Shown one piece after another: positions 36,241 to 47,162 of a DNA stretch of 64,000 nucleotides. Within the stretch, counting starts at the first letter, position 1, and each line of letters starts with the position of its first letter. Made by a program: the position numbers and the translations under genes. The notes under the pieces are model-generated. The model saw only the letters and a program-made list of their open reading frames with translations, made no database searches and had not been told where the DNA came from. The DNA is taken from NCBI RefSeq assembly GCF_052324685.1, contig NC_135228.1:13898420-13962419 (forward strand). Direction: 5' to 3'. This DNA is from Brachyhypopomus gauderio. Lineage: Eukaryota > Chordata > Actinopteri > Gymnotiformes > Hypopomidae.

Positions 36241-36620
36241 CATTAATAGAAGCTGCCATGGACATAATTGAACTTCAGTTCTCCAGTGGCGTTTTGGACC
36301 ACTAATGCATCATTTTAATTAAAGTAACAATAAGCAGTGCTGTCAGTCACATGGAAGCCCTTCTCTCCTGGACACATGGCAGACAGCACGCTTAGTGACC
36401 ATCAAAGAGGTTTCACTTCTTGCCAACATGTAACATTAAACGACAGCCATTAGGTTACATTCATCTTCTTGCATTAATATTTAATTGCATTTTAATGGGG
36501 CATTCTAATTGGCCCCTGTCTAGCCCCCAATCTTCACTGTCTTGAACCTCATGAATATTCGTAAGCAATTATACCATTAGAATGCAGAATAAAACTGTCA
36601 GAGGTTTATAGATTTTTTTT
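36241..36620. promoter_or_regulatory. Candidate conserved noncoding element
   Basis: This AT-rich block is dense in homeodomain- and POU-like cores (TTAATTAAAG, TAATATTTAATTGCATTTTAATG, split by single bases, TCTAATTGG, ATGAATATTCGTAAGCAATTA-like). It has low simple-repeat content and no coding frame. It looks like vertebrate developmental enhancers, but only alignment can show conservation. Confidence 0.25.
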
Positions 36621-38499
36621 ATATATCACATTACTGCATTGTGTACAAGTTACATAAACCCTTCCAGTTAAACATTTTAGTCTGGACAGGCAACTGTGAG
36701 GAGAATTTTATTCTACTCCCAAATCCAACACTGACTTCAGTATGCCAGTACTTCATAGCAGTTATTACTTGAGCAGATTGCAAAGGAGACAGAGCATAGT
36801 TCTGCTGGAGATATGAAGCCAATCATATGCTCATGGAACACAACCTACATTAATTCATGACAAAGAGAAAGTCCTGACAGTGTAAATCACTGTGCACGAA
36901 AGCACCAAGGAACCTGATATTCAAGTACAGTGTGTTGAGAAGAACTCTGGCATCAAGGAAGCAAACATAACCGAGTGAAAGAAGACATATACTGCCATCT
37001 GCTGTGAATTAAACGCATTACAGCATTTACCAAATGTCGGGCAATGTATACAACTTTGTAGAATGCAAATAATAATAACAATAACAGGAGCGAGAAGAAG
37101 AAGATATTCGTATTTATAAGAAACCTTTAAAATATCCTCAGTCAAAGTTAGAAGAAAATTGATCAAACAAAACGGAATTCTTACTTAATTCTTACAATAC
37201 AAAGAATCTAAATTACAATACAAGGAAATTAACAAGGCATAACGCAATGACATTGAGGTAGCACGGTAACATTAAATGTGTGTTAAGATACTTAAATGGT
37301 CAGTAGTGAAATTGAGCTGTAAGAGGATTTTCAGCTGTGTTGGGAATATTAGTAATGTTCCACAGCATGATACTATCTTTATTCACATAAGCAGGAGCAA
37401 CAGTAACATTAGTCTGTAATGCAGCCACAAATGTCACTTCCATAAAAAATCATTTTATTATGCTAAACATATTGATGGCATAGGTCGTTTATAGCCCACC
37501 AGTAGCCACAAACAGTGTGTGTTATTCATGTTCTACACCTTCATCAACTTTTGGACCATAAGACTGCTGTTGAGTATTTTGGAGGACCACCTTCAACCCA
37601 GTTATGAGACTGATATGCGAAAAATTCACAGCAGCAACTGAACCTGATAAACGTGTACTAGTCAATACTCGCACAGTAATGCCACTGTTAACGCTGCGTG
37701 GTTATTCTGCTTCACAATTCGTTTCTGTTTAGCAGTCTTGCTGTGGTCAGAAACTGAAAGTACCAGCCGACCTGTGGGCTAAATGTTTAAAATACTGCAT
37801 AGACGAACCTCATGTTTCTAATTTCATTTTTCTAATAACATATAGTAAGGTGGATTAGTTAACTGCATCACCTAGTTATAAATGGTCTGAGCCCAGTAGA
37901 AAATAATCCAAGGAATATTTCCATGTCCTGAACCTGAATGGTCCACCTCTGGTGGTGATAATCCACACGTCATACTTTCGAGTGCGGTTAACATATTTTG
38001 CATCTGTCACTTGTTGACACGTTATTTTACTTTATATCAGTCCTGAATATTTTCCTTCCTGCTTTCATTATGGACCAACTGAAACAACAATGAAATGAAC
38101 GTTGCCCTCCCCAACTCCAATTATGTATTAGTATGTTTGTATGTATGTCCAATTATGTATATTAGTGTCAGATTTACGTTAACAGTTTGGATGTAGACTA
38201 TTATACGAAGAAACTGTGTGCAACATCTAATTCTAGTATTCTAAGTAAATTACTACTTTATTGCACTTATATTTTTTGCAAATTGCGCAGATTCCCGATT
38301 AACGTAACCGTCAAATATAAATATGGACTGTACCAATTTTTTAATCGAACGGCGTAAACAATTAAAGACTTCGCCGTTAATGAAAATTCATTCTGTACTT
38401 TAACACTTATCAAGCGTGATACTGTAGAAACTTCTTTGTCAACATCCGCAAATTGACCTGTTTTTGCTGCTCCCCTCCTCGCCGGCGTAAACACTGTGG

Positions 38500-38950
38500 A
38501 GGCGTCGTGTGAACCCGCGAACCAATCACAGTGCTCGTCACTGAAGCGGCCAACGACGACGGGCGTTGTTATCACGGCCCCAACAATCTCACGGCCGCCA
38601 TGATGCTTGTTTGCTTTCGGTGAGAACCAGCGGATACAAAGTGGAGCAGAAACAAAGGAAACGCGCACTCTCGTCTCCGTGAACTGGTAATGCTCTTACA
38701 GGTAAACGCGGTCGACGCCGAGCAACACCGTCGCTTTGATTTCGCTGTAGGAAAACGATTAGCGCTGTTTTGTAAGTTAATTTTGGCGAATGTAGCTGTT
38801 CTTCGGTTTGCAAACAGAAAATGGTGTGTTAGCTAGCTGGGTTAGCACGCTAGGCTAACTCGCTAACTCGCCAAATCTGAGCGTGTGCGTCTAATATCGC
38901 GACCCAGACAGGCGGGCGGTATATCGGCTCTACTCGCCCCTCTTTACCTC
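38500..38950 (+). promoter_or_regulatory. cnot6: CpG-rich promoter and probable noncoding first exon of cnot6
   Basis: This block is rich in CG dinucleotides compared with its surroundings. It holds a CCAATCA box at about 38522-38528 and a YY1-like GCCGCCATGATG near 38593. A strong splice donor, TTACAG followed by GTAAAC, lies at 38701-38702 and would end a noncoding first exon that joins the coding exon at 39754. A TATA-less CpG promoter suits a housekeeping deadenylase. The start site is inferred, not seen. Confidence 0.55.
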
Positions 38951-39755
38951 ACTCTCTACGGGTAATACACCTCACTTGGTGTCGAGGGTGGACACGACAA
39001 TTTTTAAATTATAATTTGCACACTTATAGTCCAGCAATATCAGGGGTTAAGAGTAAAAATGTGAGGTGAGTTGAGACGGACAGCCGCGCTAGCTACACAC
39101 ACACACACACACACACACACACGGTGTGAGGTAAAGGCAGCTGGGCGCCTCGCTTAGCACACGGCTGAACACCAGTCATTGTTGTACGGGTTAGCTAGCC
39201 AGCGTTAGCCACACCACGGCTGGCGAGTGTTTTTGAAGGTTTTCTCCCTCTGGCACCTCAGTCATCACTTAAAGACACGAACAACACTCCCAGTCGGGCT
39301 GAGGAGTAGTGTGAGGGATTAATTAGTTTGTTATATAGCTAGCAGTCCCATTAACTTTATCGGGTTGACTAGCATTGGTCCATCTGTTGAAACTCCAGAC
39401 TAAATACGTGTTCACACGCAGGAGAGTAACGTGATTGGAAACGCTCAAGTATTGATATAAATTGATACCGTGTGTTTTATTTAACTTCACTTCACGCTGC
39501 TGGCGTTTCCATGTGGTTTAAACGCGAACGTGTGCTTTACTGCCCTTCCAAAGCGAAGTTGGCTTTGATTGTGTCCAGTTTGTGTCTAGGATTTCCCACT
39601 TAAAAGGTTTTTGTATCACTCTGTGCATCTCGGACGTATTGCTTTGTAAGGGAACAGCGCTATCATGCTCGGCCCTGCTTTTCAGCCCTGCTTCTCTAAT
39701 GTCTTTGGAATCGACCAATGGAAGTAACTGTTGTACTTGTTTCAGTATTACAGGG

Positions 39756-39867
39756 ATGCCCAAGGAAAAATATGATCCGCCTGATCCAAGGCGGATGTAC
39801 ACAATAATGTCGAGCGAGGAGGCAGCCAGTGGGAAGAAGTCCCACTGGGCCGAGCTGGAGATCAGTG
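39756..39867 (+). CDS. cnot6: cnot6 coding exon 1
   Basis: This exon encodes residues 1-37 and one base of codon 38. The ATG lies two bases after the acceptor TTACAG at 39748-39753, and the N-terminus MPKEKYDPPDPRRMYTIMSS is the family hallmark. The donor is GTAACG. Confidence 0.93.
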
Positions 39868-42731
39868 GTAACGTTGTCACTTCCTCTCCGTTACCTTTTG
39901 TGCGGCCCTTTTGTCCCTTTCCTCTCTTTCATCTTCCTACCAGGTGCGTGTCCACCTGTGGGAAGTGACAGAGCTACAAAGCTAAAGCTAATGTTTATGC
40001 CATTGCTTTCTCGTCAGATGCCTTTAGCTTTAGGTGCCTGAGTGAGCGTGAAGGCGAGATTTGCGGGACACGTGGGGGGGAAGGAGGACCTGAAACCTAA
40101 AGCCTTGTGTGTTTCTGTTCGGCCTTTAGGCAAAGTGAGGAGTCTGAGCACGGCACTGTGGTCGCTCACCCACCTGACCGCTCTGCACATCAGCGACAAC
40201 TCCCTGTCGCGCATTCCGCCCGACATCGCCAAACTACACAACCTGGTGTACCTGGACCTCTCATCCAATAAGATCAGGAGCCTGCCTGCCGAGCTGGGCA
40301 ACATGGTGTCTCTCAGGTCAGCGCCTGGCCGCGTTTTCGTCAAGCCGTTCCGCTCTTGCGTGATGCAGGAAGCCTGCCGGCAATCGTCTCTTATCAAGAG
40401 CGCGGAGATGCGGCGAACGTCGCCTCTTTGGCGTGTTGGCGGTCGCCTCTGTATCTGAGGCTCTCTCCCGCTAGCTGAAGCCATTAACTCCAGCACGCAC
40501 ACGACTACATGAGTCATTCTGCATTTTAGCCCCAGAGCCTTGCTAATTAGTTTCCCTTTTGTTTGGAGGGGATGGCAATGACTGCTCCCCTGTGCTCACT
40601 AATATCACTGTGGTTCTCATGTGTGGCTGCCAAAGGGTTTTACTTGGATGGATCAATTCCATTAATGTTACCGGTTGTAATGTGTCCACCTCCATGCTGC
40701 TTTGATTGCTGCTGCACCGGGTGGTAATAAATCATCTGTGAGGAGTTGAACACTGCACACCGTTCTGAGTGGTCTGGATCAGGTCCAGCGCTCCGAGTCC
40801 GCAGTACTTCTCCATTTGTACTCGCTTGTGCTACTGTGAGCGTCTTAGACGCCTACATCCTTCTGAGCGTGTGTTGATTTGTAATGCCTGGTTTCCTTAA
40901 ACGTATCAGGAATCCCCACCAGCTTGTAAATCCTGGAAGGAGTGCTAGTATTCATTTAATGTTTTTTTGTTTTCATTTTGAAATGTCCCACCTCTTTATT
41001 TTTTTTCTACTTTTAGGGAACTGCTTTTAAATAACAACCAGTTGCGGGTTCTGCCTTTTGAGCTTGGAAAACTGTTTCAATTACAAACATTGGGTTTGAA
41101 AGGTAGGTCCACCGTACCATAGTCTTGTTTGATTTCGCATTTCAGGTGCATCCAGTCTAGAGAATTAGTCATTCTCATTCACAACCTTCTTGGCCAGAAC
41201 TTTCCTCCATGTAAAGCCCCCACGTTTCTCCTCTGATTTCCTAGGAAACCCACTTGCACAAGACATTATGAACCTCTACCAGGAACCCGACGGCACGCGG
41301 CGCCTCCTAAGCTACCTGCTGGACAATCTCGCAGGCACCAAGCGCGGTACTCCTCCCTTTCTCCTCCCTCTCCACTCCTCTCTCGCTCTCACCTCCCTGC
41401 ACCTCCCTCTCTGCCTCCCTGCTCCCCCTTCTCTCTCCCTCCCTCTCCCCCTCCCCACTCCACTCTAACTCTCCCTCTCTCCATCCCTGCTCCTATCTCA
41501 TTCTCCCTCTCACTCCTCTCCCTCTCTCCCTCCCTGCACCTCCCTCTCTCCTGTATCCACGACTTTCACCGCTTTCGTTCCCGCCTCTTATGACTCACTG
41601 TGGGGGTAATTACTGTAGGTAGAAATGATGTAGCCAGGTGTGGTGGTAATTACTGTAGGTAGAAATGATGTAGCCAGGTGTGGTGGTAATTACTGTAGGT
41701 AGAAATGATGTAGCCAGGTGTGGTGGTAATTATTGTAGGTAGAAATGATGTAGCCAGGTGTGGTGGTAATTACTGTAGGTAGAAATGATGTAGCCAGGTG
41801 TGGTGGTAATTACTGTAGGTAGAAATGATGTAGCCAGGTGTGGGTGTGTGTCCTGTTTTTGTTTGCACTCAATAAGGGGTGTGTGTATGTTCTCGTCCTG
41901 CTTTGTAGTCTCCACAGAACAACCCCCTCCTCGCTCCTGGATACCTCTGCAGGAGCCTGACAGAACACGACCATCAGGTGAGAAATACACACACACACAG
42001 TCACACACTCGCGTGTGGCTAATTACGGTGCTTCAATGCTGTCGTTTTGACAGTAGTTCGGTGTGGCCATATGCTCACAGCTCTCTTACTTTTTCGCTTG
42101 CGCGTTTACAGAAAAGGCAGTCCAGCAATGTGTAGAAACGTAGGTGTGTTGTTGGGGGACGCGCTGGTGGAGTCGGGCTCTTAGAAGCCTGCACATTTAC
42201 GCACGCCCCTTTTTGAGGGAGCAGGCAGCCGTAGGTGGGTCTGGAGCGCTGGACGCTGACCTCTGCCCTTCTGTGCCCTGTCCAGCTCTCTTCTCCGTCA
42301 TGTGCTACAACGTGCTGTGCGATAAGTACGCCACGCGCCAGCTCTACGGCTACTGCCCGTCCTGGGCCCTCAGCTGGGACTACAGGAAAAAGTCCATCAT
42401 GCAAGAGATCCTCAACTGCAGCGCAGACATCATCAGCCTCCAGGTGCGGCCGCCACGCCCCTCTCCGTCTCTCGCATGCCAGCTGTTCATCCCTGCAGCC
42501 TGGTGGGGGGAGCCGGGGGGGTGGGCGCGTTGAGATGGTTTGTGCAGCAGGAATGCGCCCAGGTGCCGATGCCTGGCAACATGCTGCCAGTGTTTACTCT
42601 TCTTGGCACTTTGTAGTTTTTCGCTTTTTTTTTTTTTTTTTTTTTTTTTAACCTGTCTTCAGATGCCAGCAAGCACATGTGTGTGAGGTGACGTGTTTTA
42701 TAGCACCAGCAGGTCTACAGGTCTGAGATCT

Positions 42732-42805
<74 letters not shown>

Positions 42806-44412
42806 AGCAGGAGGTGGAGACGGAGCAGTACTACAACTTCTTCCTGGTGGAGCTGAAGGAGCACGGCTACGAGGGCTTCTTCAGCCCAAAGTCCCGCGCT
42901 AGGACCATGTCTGAGTCGGACCGCAAGCACGTGGACGGCTGCGCTGTCTTCTACAAAAGCGAGAAGTGAGCGTTGTGGCCTGGCCTGCTTCTGCTGGGCT
43001 GGCGGAGCACGTAGCCTCTCCCGTGGCGGCCAAGGCAGCGGTCTTTACCGGGGTGATGGAGGGCCACCTTTAGCGAGCACCTCTCTGATCTCCGCCGCCC
43101 CCTTGTGTCACTCGCAGGTTCAGCCTGGTGCAGAAACACACGGTGGAGTTTAACCAGCTGGCCATGGCGAACTCTGAGGGCTCGGAGGTCATGTTGAACA
43201 GGGTGATGACCAAGGACAACATCGGGGTCGCCGTTCTCCTGGAACTGCGCAAAGACATGATGGAGCAGTCTGGTGTGTCAATATTTCCCCCTCTTCCACT
43301 CTCCCGTGTCCCCACATCCCTGTGTGTACACTGTGGCCTTGCGTGTTGTGTAACGGGCAACTTCTTCTGTGGTGCTCTGTAGCAGGGAAGATCTTGCATG
43401 GCATGGAGAAGCAGCTCCTCCTTGTGGCCAACGCTCACATGCACTGGGACCCGGAGTATTCGGACGTGAAGCTCGTCCAGACCATGATGTTCCTGTCCGA
43501 GGTGAAGAACATCGTGGATAAGGCCACGCGTAGCCTCAAGCTGTCCTCCGTGTCCGGAGAGACCAACGCCATCCCGCTTGTTCTGTGTGCTGACCTCAAC
43601 TCGCTGCCTGACTCGGGTAGGGCACCACGTTTCAAATGTTTCACCCCATCTCTTCACAGACAAACCTCTAAGTATATGCTTTATAAAACACGCGACACAA
43701 ATTTAACAAGTCAATTCATCTATGCGTTGGTTTGTTTGTGGGTTATATATATATATAATATAAAATGGAATACCAGCAATACCAAATATATATTGTTTTC
43801 ATTGTGTACTTCTAAGGCACATATCTCCAGTAATTACCAACTATATAATCAAGACTTTTATTTTGGCACGTAGGTGTGGTGGAGTACCTGAGCACAGGTG
43901 GTGTGGACAGCACCCATAAAGACTTTAAGGAGCTTCGCTACATCGACTGTCTGACCAACTTCAACTGCAATGGCAAGAACGGCACGTCCAGCAGCAGGAT
44001 CACGCACGGCTTCAAGCTGAAGAGCGCCTACGAGGACGGCCTCATGCCTTACACCAACTACACCTTCGACTTCAAGGTCTCGCGCACACACCTGCTCTCC
44101 ACGCCTGCTGCATTTTCTCTAACTCTAACCTTGGTCATAGCTGCTGGCAGCCTTTGACCCCTCCCCTTTGACCCTTTGGCTTCTCCCTCTGCTCCACAGG
44201 GCGTGATTGACTACATCTTCTACTCTCAGCCCCTGCTGAACGTCCTGGGTGTGCTGGGGCCACTGGACCCCCACTGGCTCATGGAGAACAGTGTCAGCGG
44301 CTGCCCCCACCCCCACATCCCCTCCGACCACTTCTCCCTGTTTGCACAACTCGAGCTGCTCCTGCCCTACCCGCCCACGGTCAACGGCATCCACGTGCCC
44401 GGCCGCAGGTAG
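39756..44412 (+). CDS. cnot6: CCR4-NOT transcription complex subunit 6 (CCR4a deadenylase), 11 coding exons
   Basis: CNOT6 is a catalytic poly(A)-specific 3' exonuclease of the cytoplasmic CCR4-NOT complex; it shortens mRNA tails. Coding exons: 39756-39867, 40130-40316, 41017-41102, 41245-41346, 41909-41977, 42286-42443, 42811-42965, 43118-43272, 43383-43616, 43874-44076, 44200-44412. All introns are GT-AG. The sum is 1674 nt, giving 557 aa, the usual family length. Residues 38-130 form leucine-rich repeats that contact the CAF1-type nuclease (CNOT7/8). Residues about 185-545 form the endonuclease/exonuclease/phosphatase domain with catalytic E239 (LQEVE), D412 and N414 (CADLNS), D491 (GVIDYIFYS) and H531 (PSDHFSLF). 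The STEQPPPRSW linker and the GIH-PGRR C-terminus favour cnot6 over cnot6l. Teleosts may have two cnot6 copies; the copy cannot be assigned. Introns are very short compared with mammals. Confidence 0.95.
40130..40316 (+). CDS. cnot6: cnot6 coding exon 2 (leucine-rich repeats)
   Basis: This exon encodes residues 38-100: two and a half LRR units (LTHLTALHISDNSLSRIP, LHNLVYLDLSSNKIRSLP). The acceptor is CCTTTAG and the donor GTCAGC. Confidence 0.95.
41017..41102 (+). CDS. cnot6: cnot6 coding exon 3 (leucine-rich repeats)
   Basis: This exon encodes residues 100-129 (ELLLNNNQLRVLPFELGK, then FQLQTLGLKG). The acceptor is TACTTTTAG and the donor GTAGGT. Confidence 0.95.
41245..41346 (+). CDS. cnot6: cnot6 coding exon 4
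   Basis: This exon encodes residues 129-163, including NLYQEPDGTRRLLSYLLDNL. The acceptor is TTTCCTAG. The donor GTACTC is weak. The phase matches exons 3 and 5. Confidence 0.92.
41599..41838. repeat. 40-bp minisatellite, six copies, in cnot6 intron 4
   Basis: The 40-bp unit begins TGTGGTGGTAATTACTGTAG and ends ATGTAGCCAGG. It is repeated six times with one or two substitutions in all. There are no spacers between units. The homogeneity suggests recent expansion. Confidence 0.95.
41909..41977 (+). CDS. cnot6: cnot6 coding exon 5 (linker)
   Basis: This exon encodes residues 163-186, the proline-rich linker STEQPPPRSWIPLQEPDR between the LRR and nuclease parts. The acceptor is CTTTGTAG and the donor GTGAGA. 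Confidence 0.92.
42286..42443 (+). CDS. cnot6: cnot6 coding exon 6 (start of nuclease domain)
   Basis: This exon encodes residues 186-238, MCYNVLCDKYATRQLYGYCP through ADIISLQ. The acceptor is CTGTCCAG and the donor GTGCGG. It ends in phase 0. Confidence 0.95.
42625..42803. repeat. T25 run and (TG)35 microsatellite in cnot6 intron 6
   Basis: A run of 25 T lies at 42625-42649 and is followed by ACCTGTCTTCAG, a consensus-like acceptor that is not used by the coding model. A pure (TG)35 lies at 42734-42803 and ends seven bases before exon 7. Confidence 0.93.
42811..42965 (+). CDS. cnot6: cnot6 coding exon 7 (catalytic Glu)
   Basis: This exon encodes residues 239-290 and starts with the catalytic Glu of EVETEQYY. 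The acceptor GAGAGCAG is preceded by a 70-bp (TG)n tract instead of a pyrimidine tract. The donor is GTGAGC after AA. At 155 nt, it would shift the frame if skipped. Confidence 0.93.
43118..43272 (+). CDS. cnot6: cnot6 coding exon 8
   Basis: This exon encodes residues 290-342, FSLVQKHTVEFNQLAMANSE through the ELRKDMMEQS loop. The acceptor is CACTCGCAG and the donor GTGTGT. Confidence 0.93.
43383..43616 (+). CDS. cnot6: cnot6 coding exon 9 (catalytic Asp/Asn)
   Basis: This exon encodes residues 342-420, including NAHMHWDPEYSDVKLVQTMM and CADLNSLPDSG. The acceptor is CTCTGTAG and the donor GTAGGG. Confidence 0.95.
43874..44076 (+). CDS. cnot6: cnot6 coding exon 10
   Basis: This exon encodes residues 420-487, GVVEYLSTGGV through MPYTNYTFDFK. 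The acceptor is GCACGTAG and the donor GTCTCG. It ends in phase 0. Confidence 0.95.
44200..44412 (+). CDS. cnot6: cnot6 last coding exon (catalytic Asp and His)
   Basis: This exon encodes residues 488-557 and the TAG stop at 44410-44412. It carries GVIDYIFYS and PSDHFSLFAQ, and ends VNGIHVPGRR. The acceptor is GCTCCACAG. Confidence 0.96.
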   Translation, partial: GVIDYIFYSQPLLNVLGVLGPLDPHWLMENSVSGCPHPHIPSDHFSLFAQLELLLPYPPTVNGIHVPGRR

Positions 44413-46907
44413 TTCTCCGAGCCAGCAAAGGGAGCTCCGGCCTACGCCCCCCCCCCCCCCCCCCCCCCCCCACTCCCTGCTGGGGTGGGAACGGGCGAGG
44501 CGCAAAAGCCGGTTGTGTATAAATGAGTCCGGTAGGAGGCGGAGCTTGGGTATAGCTCCACTTTTATTCCCAATGGATTTTAACTGAAGCAGACACTTGT
44601 CAGTCTTATCTGTACCACCTTCCCGTTTCTTGGTTTCTTTTTTTTTTTTATATATATATATAATTTTGTGTATTTTGTTTAGTTTTTTTCTGGGCACAAG
44701 TTTATCTAACTTTTTCAGACTGTATCCCAACTCCAGCCGATCCTGAGTATTCCTTGTAAATTTTACCTGAAGTCAGTGGTCGATGCTTTTATATAAAATA
44801 TGGCAATACCTTTTTCACACACATGCAGGGAGTCCACACCAAGCAAGTTGAACAGATTTCTATTTTGGGCCATGCCACTTTCCTTTTTCCTCCCCCCCTT
44901 TTTATTTTTTTCCTTCCTAGGCCAGTCCAGAGCGAGCAGCTATAGTACGACAGGATCCGATAAACCCCACCAGCTCGGTACCAGCGCCGCTCCCTCCGTC
45001 CTCGCACGAGCCCCTTCTGACCCAAAGGGCTCGTTAAACGGCTGTAGTGAGAGGGGCGAAACTGCAGCCTTGCGCATGCGCGCTGGATCATGGTGCTGGG
45101 GCGGTTCCCGCTGTGGCCCCGCCCTCTTGCTCCGCCCCCTCGCCCTAAACGCCTCCTTTGCCAATGCTGAGGCTCTGGGCTTGGCTCCGCTCTGCCCCCT
45201 CCTGCCAGATCTCTGTAGCTCCAGAGTGAGAGTAGAAATGCCCTGAGGGTTTATCGGTTAGGTTTCTTAATGTGAAGTTTCAAAGCCAGAGGCCTCCGTG
45301 CTAGCAGGGATGTCTTCGGCCTTGATGTGTACCCGCACCCAGGGGGCGTGGCAGCTGAAGTGGCCAGGGTTGGATGAGCCTTTCACCCATGGCTGGTGAT
45401 GGGAGAGCCAACCCTGGAGGCTCCCGCAGGGCGGACCTTTACGGCGGCCCGTGTCGAGTGTCTGGCAGTTGGGTCACTACCCCCCACCCCCCCAATCACA
45501 CTGGCAGTGAGGCCACACCCCCTCACGCTGGCAGTTAGGCCACTCACTCTGGCAACGGAGCCCATAGTAGATTCACTCCCAGTTCTTTGGGCTCTTCTGT
45601 TTGTTTTTGTTTTGTTTTTTTTGTGGGTTTTTTTTTTTTTTTTTAACTCCATGTGATCGAACAGAAGTCCTGGCTTTGTGTGTGTGTGTGTGTGTGAGTG
45701 CGCGTGTGTGTGTACATACAACAAATTCTGATTTGGATGAAAAATTATTGTATTGTAAATGAAATCAAAATTTCTATCCATATAAGATGTATTGAGTCTA
45801 ATGAACATGCAAGCTGACCAGCATGTGGACTACGTTCAGGTTTATGCTGTGTACATTTGCACTTCTCCAGGTCTTTGTTTCGCACCCTCGCGTGTAGTAC
45901 TTCAGTGTCCTCTTAACCAAAAGCTTTGCTGCACATAACCTGCTGTCCAGTCGTGTCCCACTGCCCCTCCCCCTCTGCTCTACACTCCGCCCACTTCCTC
46001 CACCGCTTCCTGTGGTACTTTTTCTCCTTTAAAAAAAAAACCTTTTTGTTCACCTTTGTGAACCTGCTGTCGTCCTTTCTTTGCTTTGCTGATTGGCTGT
46101 GTAAACCCCCCCCCTTTTTCCCTTCGTGCGATGGCGGTAGACTAGTTCTAGTGTCGTCAAACCCCCCCTAAGCTCTGTTTACTGCCACTTCTCCCCTCTC
46201 AACTCAGGCAAATTTCTTTCCTTTTATTTGTGTGTTTTGGTGTCTGGGTTCTTGAAGTCCCCTCCCCACTGCTGGACCACAGCAGTGTCCTCTCATGTTG
46301 TGCCATCTGATGCGTTCTGCTACAAGGCCAAGTCTAGAGTTCCCAGCCCCTCTGCTCCTGTCCAACCTCCACGTACACAAACATGGCAGCAACTCTGTTT
46401 GTGGTGCGCTCGTTCTGGGCAACAGCTGCGTGAATGTAGCGTGGGCGGGGCTTGTTGGTGACGCTGTAACCAGTCACTATGGTAACTCCATGTCCCTGAT
46501 CCATGTGCACACACAGCCAATGCCCCACCCCCCCCCCCCCCCCCCCGTTCTTTTTCATCATATAAAAAAAAAAGACCTAAATGGATCGACAAGCACTTAT
46601 TGTAGATCACTAGTGCAGCTATCGCCACCCCCCCCCCCTCTTTTTTGTTTTAAAGAAAAGATACTTTTGCCATGAGGCAGAGAGATTTTAATGACTTTTA
46701 CCAAGCAGTGCAAAAGCATTCTGGGGCGTTCCCGCCCGTCTGTTGGGCCCTTTTATCTCACCTTCCTCAGTCTTCTCCCTCTTTCTCTCCTCCCTCGTTG
46801 GGTTGTTTTTAATGGAAAAGCAACTTGTCTGGTTATTATATTGGATTGCTGGTGATGTTGTCGTAGCTAAAAATACTTTTTTTTTTTTTTTTTTTTTGTA
46901 AAGTGTG

Positions 46908-46913
46908 AATAAA
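46908..46913 (+). terminator. cnot6: Candidate poly(A) signal, proximal
   Basis: AATAAA follows a T-rich stretch about 2.5 kb after the cnot6 stop, with T-rich sequence downstream. Confidence 0.45.
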
Positions 46914-47156
46914 TTATGTATCACATTTCCTTTCTTTTGACATAAATTGTGTTGATGTGTGTATCATGGTTGATATCTAATAGTTTTTGTCATGCTTTTC
47001 ATTTTGCTCATTTTTGCTTTTTTTGTAATACTCAAAACCAAATTTTTTGTAAAGATGTTGGCACACTGAATTATAGATTTATATGGTTGCTAACTTTCAC
47101 TTCAAGATACTTTTAAGAAAAAAACTTCAGTGAAATCTAGAGAAAAGTCACAGAGA

Positions 47157-47162
47157 AATAAA
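47157..47162 (+). terminator. cnot6: Candidate poly(A) signal, middle
   Basis: AATAAA about 2.75 kb after the cnot6 stop. Confidence 0.35.

Larger units (their letters stand above)
33357..38500. other. Noncoding stretch between the hAT copy and cnot6
   Basis: No exon is recognised. It holds a 24-base G run (34217-34240), a GT tract (35519-35559) and an AT-rich candidate conserved element at 36241-36620. The frames at 33838-34311 and 34895-35350 have no domains and overlap low-complexity or GC-rich sequence. Confidence 0.5.

Noticed and set aside
41599..41838. Direct repeats as a possible CRISPR array
   Set aside because: The 40-bp units are contiguous with no unique spacers, and the host is a vertebrate. 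It is a minisatellite.
43070..43663. 197-codon minus-strand frame
   Set aside because: It lies opposite cnot6 exons 8 and 9 and is a shadow of their codon composition. No domain is seen.
44125..44730. 201-codon minus-strand frame
   Set aside because: It is antisense to the last cnot6 exon and a C run, with a poly-Gly and Lys-rich artefact sequence.
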